The notes below the pieces were generated by a model. It was not told the origin of the DNA. It saw only the letters and a program-made list of their open reading frames with translations, and made no database searches. From assembly GCA_001600355.1 (NCBI GenBank), contig BCJU01000001.1:3431178-3495177 (forward strand): 64,000 nt of DNA. The letters are read 5' to 3'. Positions 61,361-64,000 of this stretch are shown piece by piece (the first letter of the stretch is position 1; every line of letters begins with the position of its first letter). Both the position numbers and the translations under genes were made by a program. Origin of the DNA: Meira nashicola. Taxonomy: Eukaryota; Basidiomycota; Exobasidiomycetes; Exobasidiales; Brachybasidiaceae.

Positions 61361-61969
61361 CTAGTAGTACTCTAACTCCAAAAAGAGGAAAGCAGTATCC
61401 GAAGGATATCGAAGATTGAGACCGACAGGATTGAAATCCTTTTTGTTAGCTTGATTGATCCTTTCTCTTAAATTTCTTGTTTCCCTTTTGTACTTTGATC
61501 CGAGTATAAATGGTGAAATGTATAGAGTGAGTACAGCTAATGTATTATCTAAACATGCCCATATAGGATCATTCGCTTTGATAATGATCACGTTAAGATC
61601 ATTTATTGTTTCCGAATAAAGAGTTGGTGAAATTCTACCTTCTAATTCTAATGGAAATGTAGGATGAAATTGACACAATTCTCCAACCGTATAATCCCTT
61701 TCAATTCGAACAATTTCACGAGGTTTATCCCTACCAATCACTCCTACAGGTGGTGTACCAAAAGCACTATTCTTCGATGGAGGTCCATAATAGTATGAAC
61801 TTCGTGGGCCATCAGAAGGGCGTCTTGAAGATCTTTGTTGTAATTCATTCATTTGTCCATTCAATTGATTTCCAGATATAGACGAATGCACTGCATCTCC
61901 TGTGCCATGATTCGAAGATGTGAATACTTGTTGCGTTTGCAAAGGATCATCTCCACCTTTTAATGACAT
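61361..61969 (-). CDS. ERF4: Palmitoyltransferase accessory subunit Erf4
   Basis: A single exon encodes 202 residues. Erf4 (GCP16/Golga7 family) stabilises the DHHC enzyme Erf2, which palmitoylates Ras at the ER-Golgi. The Erf4 domain starts near residue 84: IVRIERDYTVGELCQFHPTF with PLELEGRISP, then TINDLNVIIIKA, LDNTLAVLTLYISPFILGS and DFNPVGLNLRYPSDTAFLFL, ending ELEYY. The first 80 residues are Ser/Gln/Asn-rich and disordered. Ras palmitoylation feeds cAMP signalling, which cooperates with pheromone signalling in smuts. Confidence 0.9.
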   Translation of the reverse strand: MSLKGGDDPLQTQQVFTSSNHGTGDAVHSSISGNQLNGQMNELQQRSSRRPSDGPRSSYYYGPPSKNSAFGTPPVGVIGRDKPREIVRIERDYTVGELCQFHPTFPLELEGRISPTLYSETINDLNVIIIKANDPIWACLDNTLAVLTLYISPFILGSKYKRETRNLRERINQANKKDFNPVGLNLRYPSDTAFLFLELEYY

Positions 61970-62288
61970 TAGTAGTAGATTTGTTTTGCGACTTTATCCT
62001 ACCTTTAGGTATATGATAGTTCGTAATGTGAGGTATCGTCGATAGGTTGAAGCAATTTGAAGCTAAAGTACAACAATTTTGCTTGCCTGCTTGCTTGCAT
62101 CATCACGGGCGGTGCGTGCGGGCGCGTTCTAGAATATGCAAGTGTTGTGTAGGTGTTGTGTAACGCACGGTCAGAATGCATGTGTTGGTTTTATAGACGC
62201 GTACCAATCCTTCTCGAATTCGTGTCTTTTGATCAATTACAACCATATATCATTCAGATTAAATGGCCAGAAAGGTTTCTTGTTTCAC
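61970..62288. other. Divergent ERF4-RFC1 promoter region
   Basis: A 319-bp spacer with an ACGCGT box at 62197-62202, 87 bp before the RFC1 start codon, and a CTTGC-repeat stretch (TTGCCTGCTTGCTTGC near 62081). In-frame codons continue upstream of the chosen RFC1 start to 62136, but they do not look like RFC1. Confidence 0.45.
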
Positions 62289-64000
62289 ATGCCATCACCT
62301 GTGAAAAAAAGTGCTCCATTAATCAAAGGTCAATCATCTCTTTCGGGTTTCTTCTCCAACGGTCGTTTAACCCTTGCTGAGTCATCAAATACTACAACAC
62401 CTTCACCTCAAAAGGGCGAAAAAGCAGGGTCGAAGGAGAAAGGAAAAATTAGCAAAGAAAAGGCTGAGCGTAAAAATACCTCATCGAAAGCCAAAAAAGT
62501 AGAATATACAGGTCCTCCAGTACAAGAAGTGAAGGAAAAGGTATGTTGTTGTAGTATGGCACTTATCGAGTTATAACTAACACTAATCACATTTTTTCGA
62601 CATAGATCTTCATCTCTGGCAGCAAACCTAGTCCATCGAAACCTCCGACAAACAGACGCATTTATACAGGGTGCGTATTTAGTAGACACAGTCATTGTCC
62701 ATTACAGCTATCTGACATTATCTTGATCCTCCAGAGAGAGTGACAAAAGCAGCTCTGACGAGCGTAATAACGAGGAAAAGATGGCCCCTTCAAAGTACTT
62801 TGATTCCTCAAAAGGCTCAGGCAGCAAAGGCAACGCAATCGATCTTAGCGACTCTGAAGACGAACAACCCAAAAATACGTCTAAACGCGGAAATGGAAGT
62901 GCATCGGCGTCAAAATCGGCACCTACAACTAAATCTCCAGCCAGATCAAAACGCAAGTCATATCTAGACGACGATGATGATGACTTTGACTTTGTTGAAA
63001 AGGAAGATGTGAAAGCTGTCAAGAAATCAAAAGGCTCTAGCAGTAAAGCTACACCAACGAAAAATGCACGAACATCCCCACACAAGTCAAAAGTTGCAAA
63101 GGAGGAATACGCCGATGAAGAAGACGACGATGATTTCTACGAAGATGAGAAACCGACAAAGGGAAAATCGAACGTTAAAGCAGCAAAGTCAGCTGCTGCC
63201 TCAACTTCATCCAAAGCAGCATCAAAGAAAGAAGAAGACACTGACATGGGTTTCGAAGAGGAGGCGAAGAAAAAGAAAGAGCCACCTGCTTGGATCATGG
63301 CACAAAAGCGCAAAGCTGATGGTCCTGCTATGCCTGGATCGAAGGAGATCCCAGTCGGAAAACCAAATTGTCTCGCAGGTATGACGCTTGTATTTACTGG
63401 AGAGCTGTCTAGTATTTCGCGTGACGAAGCTACCGATCTTGCCAAGCGGTATGGCGCAAAAGTAACTGGTGCACCGTCCTCAAAAACAACATACGTCATT
63501 GTCGGAGAGAATGCAGGTCCTTCAAAATTAAAAAAGATTGAAGCTCAGAAATTGCAAACTCTGGATGAAGACGGATTCTTGGACCTCATTCGACAAAAGA
63601 GTGCAGGTGACATCAAAGTTGATGAAGCTACAAAGAAGAAGCTGGTAGAAGAGCAAAAGAAGATCGAAAAAGCAGCCAAAGAAATGCAACCTGCAAAAGG
63701 AGCAGTCGTTTATGATAATCCACTTTGGACCGTGAAATATGCCCCGCAAACCCTCAAAGATTTGGCCGGGAACGGTGGTATCGTGACAAAGCTGCAAACG
63801 TGGCTGCATGACTGGCAGAATTCTCTCAAGGCCAATTTCAAAAAACCAGGCAAAGAAGGTATGAATGTTTGTCGAGCTGTATTATTATCTGGTCCACCAG
63901 GTATCGGCAAGACCTCTGCTGCCCACATTGTTGCTAAATTAGAAGGGTATACACCGATCGAGTTGAACGCAAGTGATGTGCGTAGCAAAAAGCTTATTGA
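62289..64000 (+). CDS. RFC1: Replication factor C large subunit Rfc1, 3' end beyond the window
   Basis: Exons 62289-62540, 62606-62670 and 62735 onward run in frame to the right edge. Rfc1 is the large subunit of the clamp loader that places PCNA on DNA. The N-terminus has a PCNA-interacting-like stretch (KGQSSLSGFFSNGRL). A long Ser/Lys/Glu-rich linker precedes a BRCT domain (KPNCLAGMTLVFTGELSSIS, KTTYVIVGENAGPSK). The AAA+ region then begins with LWTVKYAPQTLKDLAGN and the Walker A motif LLSGPPGIGKTSAAHIVAK. The second intron has a GTGCGT donor in place of GTAAGT, but the phase match and protein continuity support it. An ACGCGT box lies upstream. Confidence 0.94.

Noticed and set aside
62136..62288. 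Extended N-terminus of RFC1 from ATG 62136
   Set aside because: The added codons are Cys-rich and unlike RFC1, whose PCNA-binding stretch follows shortly after ATG 62289; the ACGCGT box would fall inside the coding region.

Overview
This window is nuclear DNA from an A+T-rich basidiomycete fungus, most likely a member of the smut subphylum Ustilaginomycotina. Genes are close together, alternate between strands, and are either single-exon or split by short GT-AG introns. The core complement is eukaryotic (Mediator, CCR4-NOT, TBP, Sec12, Ero1, mitochondrial RNA polymerase). The smut assignment rests on a STE3-type pheromone-receptor locus, a short CAAX-ending pheromone precursor, and many exact copies of ACAAAGGGA, the pheromone response element bound by the HMG protein Prf1 in Ustilago maydis.

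Layout. 1-23.3 kb is a housekeeping flank: a kelch membrane protein (cut by the left edge), the F1-ATPase inhibitor, mitochondrial pyruvate carrier MPC1, FGAM synthase, the rRNA dimethylase Dim1, mitochondrial ribosomal protein bS18m, a DUF3074 START-like protein, Mcm10, tafazzin, thioredoxin, Sec12, two orphan coiled-coil proteins, the Caf1 deadenylase and Rpn10. 23.7-34 kb is the pheromone/receptor mating-type region. In it, a newly modelled two-exon pheromone precursor (23743-23951, minus) and a receptor gene (24875-26547, plus) diverge from a spacer holding 15 exact response elements. Thirteen of these lie in a 345-bp array partly built from a 13-bp tandem repeat. The replication-checkpoint gene MRC1 comes next, then a second, divergent STE3 receptor that has lost its first two transmembrane segments, an orphan 131-residue reading frame, and an A+T-rich island with an inverted pair of response elements. 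34-64 kb is the other flank: a PPR-like protein, a COQ8 kinase apparently spliced to an oxidoreductase-like protein, Cwc24, Ero1, a sugar transporter, Pop3, a candidate TPP1-type shelterin OB-fold protein, TBP, Rpo41, a DUF2415 WD protein, a TPT-family transporter, Med7, an Hbn1-type nitroreductase, Erf4 and RFC1 (cut by the right edge).

How it fits together. The mating region reads as a self-contained signalling cassette: pheromone, receptor and a dense shared bidirectional promoter. A crippled second receptor suggests a recombined or decaying two-receptor haplotype. The homeodomain mating genes are not in this window. Many flanking genes are mitochondrial. The replication genes MCM10, MRC1 and RFC1 each carry ACGCGT boxes just upstream, consistent with MBF-type G1/S control. 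Several genes contain very small exons of 6, 11, 15 and 16 nt that a simple open-reading-frame scan misses. I found no tRNA, rRNA or CRISPR array and no intact transposon.
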